Positions 6,222-6,283 of a stretch of 6,283 nt of DNA are shown piece by piece. Numbering within the stretch: the first letter of the stretch is position 1; every line of letters starts with the position of its first letter. The translations under genes were made by a program, and so were the position numbers. The notes below the pieces were generated by a model. The model saw nothing but the letters and a program-made list of their open reading frames with translations, searched no databases and was not told where the DNA came from. Source of the stretch: Betaproteobacteria bacterium (lineage in GTDB: Bacteria > Pseudomonadota > Gammaproteobacteria > Burkholderiales > SG8-39); contig JAOUFA010000222.1 of NCBI GenBank assembly GCA_029858545.1, positions 1 to 6,283 of the forward strand, given 5' to 3'.

Positions 6222-6283
6222 TCACGCGGAGAAAGACGATCCGCAACCGCAGGTCGTGGTGGCGTTCGGGTTCTTGATGACGA
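6222..6283 (-). CDS. erpA: ErpA, iron-sulfur cluster insertion protein (partial, C-terminus only)
   Basis: The right edge, read on the minus strand, encodes 19 residues, VIKNPNATTTCGCGSSFSA, followed by TGA (6224-6222). NPNA...TCGCGSSFS is the characteristic C-terminus of the A-type carrier ErpA; both cysteines of the CGC motif, which hold the Fe-S cluster, are present. ErpA passes Fe-S clusters to apo-proteins, including isoprenoid-pathway enzymes in the IspG/IspH group. The N-terminal ~90 residues and the first conserved cysteine lie beyond the window. The position next to anmK agrees with the order known in beta/gammaproteobacteria. IscA shares the CGCG motif, but the KNPNA context and the neighbourhood favour ErpA. 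Confidence 0.9.
   Translation of the reverse strand, partial: VIKNPNATTTCGCGSSFSA

Noticed and set aside
1..6283. CRISPR arrays, insertion sequences, tRNA/rRNA genes, phage or defence genes
   Set aside because: Reading both strands gave no spaced direct repeats, transposase motifs, terminal inverted repeats, or tRNA-like folds. Gene content and composition look uniform and housekeeping.

Overview
The window is compact, GC-rich chromosomal DNA from a proteobacterium. The block tyrS <- / -> M23 peptidase -> anmK -> / <- erpA is a housekeeping arrangement known from beta- and gammaproteobacteria (for example around tyrZ/anmK/erpA in Pseudomonas). The M23 catalytic-domain wording looks most like betaproteobacterial relatives. 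That placement is recalled family knowledge, not the result of a search.

Layout: (1) 1-256, minus strand: the N-terminal 85 residues of a MIP18/DUF59-family iron-sulfur assembly protein, cut by the window edge. (2) 257-566: a divergent intergenic region with a TATAAT box just before the next gene. (3) 567-1178, plus: a ChaC-type gamma-glutamylcyclotransferase. (4) 1184-2329, minus: a MalY/PatB-type PLP-dependent C-S lyase/aminotransferase, convergent with chaC with only 5 bases between the stop codons. (5) 2362-3561, minus: tyrosyl-tRNA synthetase of the KMSKS-bearing type, upstream of and probably co-transcribed with the PatB-like gene. (6) 3562-3725: the tyrS/M23 divergent regulatory region, with an extended -10 box, a strong hairpin and a 7-codon mini-ORF that overlaps the GTG start of the next gene. 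(7) 3726-5018, plus: a membrane-anchored M23 (LytM/MepM-like) peptidoglycan endopeptidase. (8) 5046-6143, plus: anhydro-N-acetylmuramic acid kinase (anmK). (9) 6184-6200: a hairpin with a T-rich tail on the minus strand, terminating (10) 6222-6283, minus: the C-terminus of ErpA.

The genes fit ordinary cell maintenance. The M23 peptidase cuts peptidoglycan cross-links and AnmK recycles the anhydro-muropeptide sugar released by wall turnover, which makes them a sensible wall-remodelling/recycling pair. ChaC (glutathione breakdown) and the PatB-like lyase (cystathionine/cysteine C-S bond cleavage) both touch sulfur amino acid metabolism, but they are convergent and not one operon. Fe-S assembly factors sit at both ends (MIP18 family and ErpA), with no sign of a link between them.

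I found no convincing undescribed multi-gene system. The most unusual local structure is the leader of the M23 gene, where a hairpin and a mini-ORF precede a GTG start that has no Shine-Dalgarno of its own.
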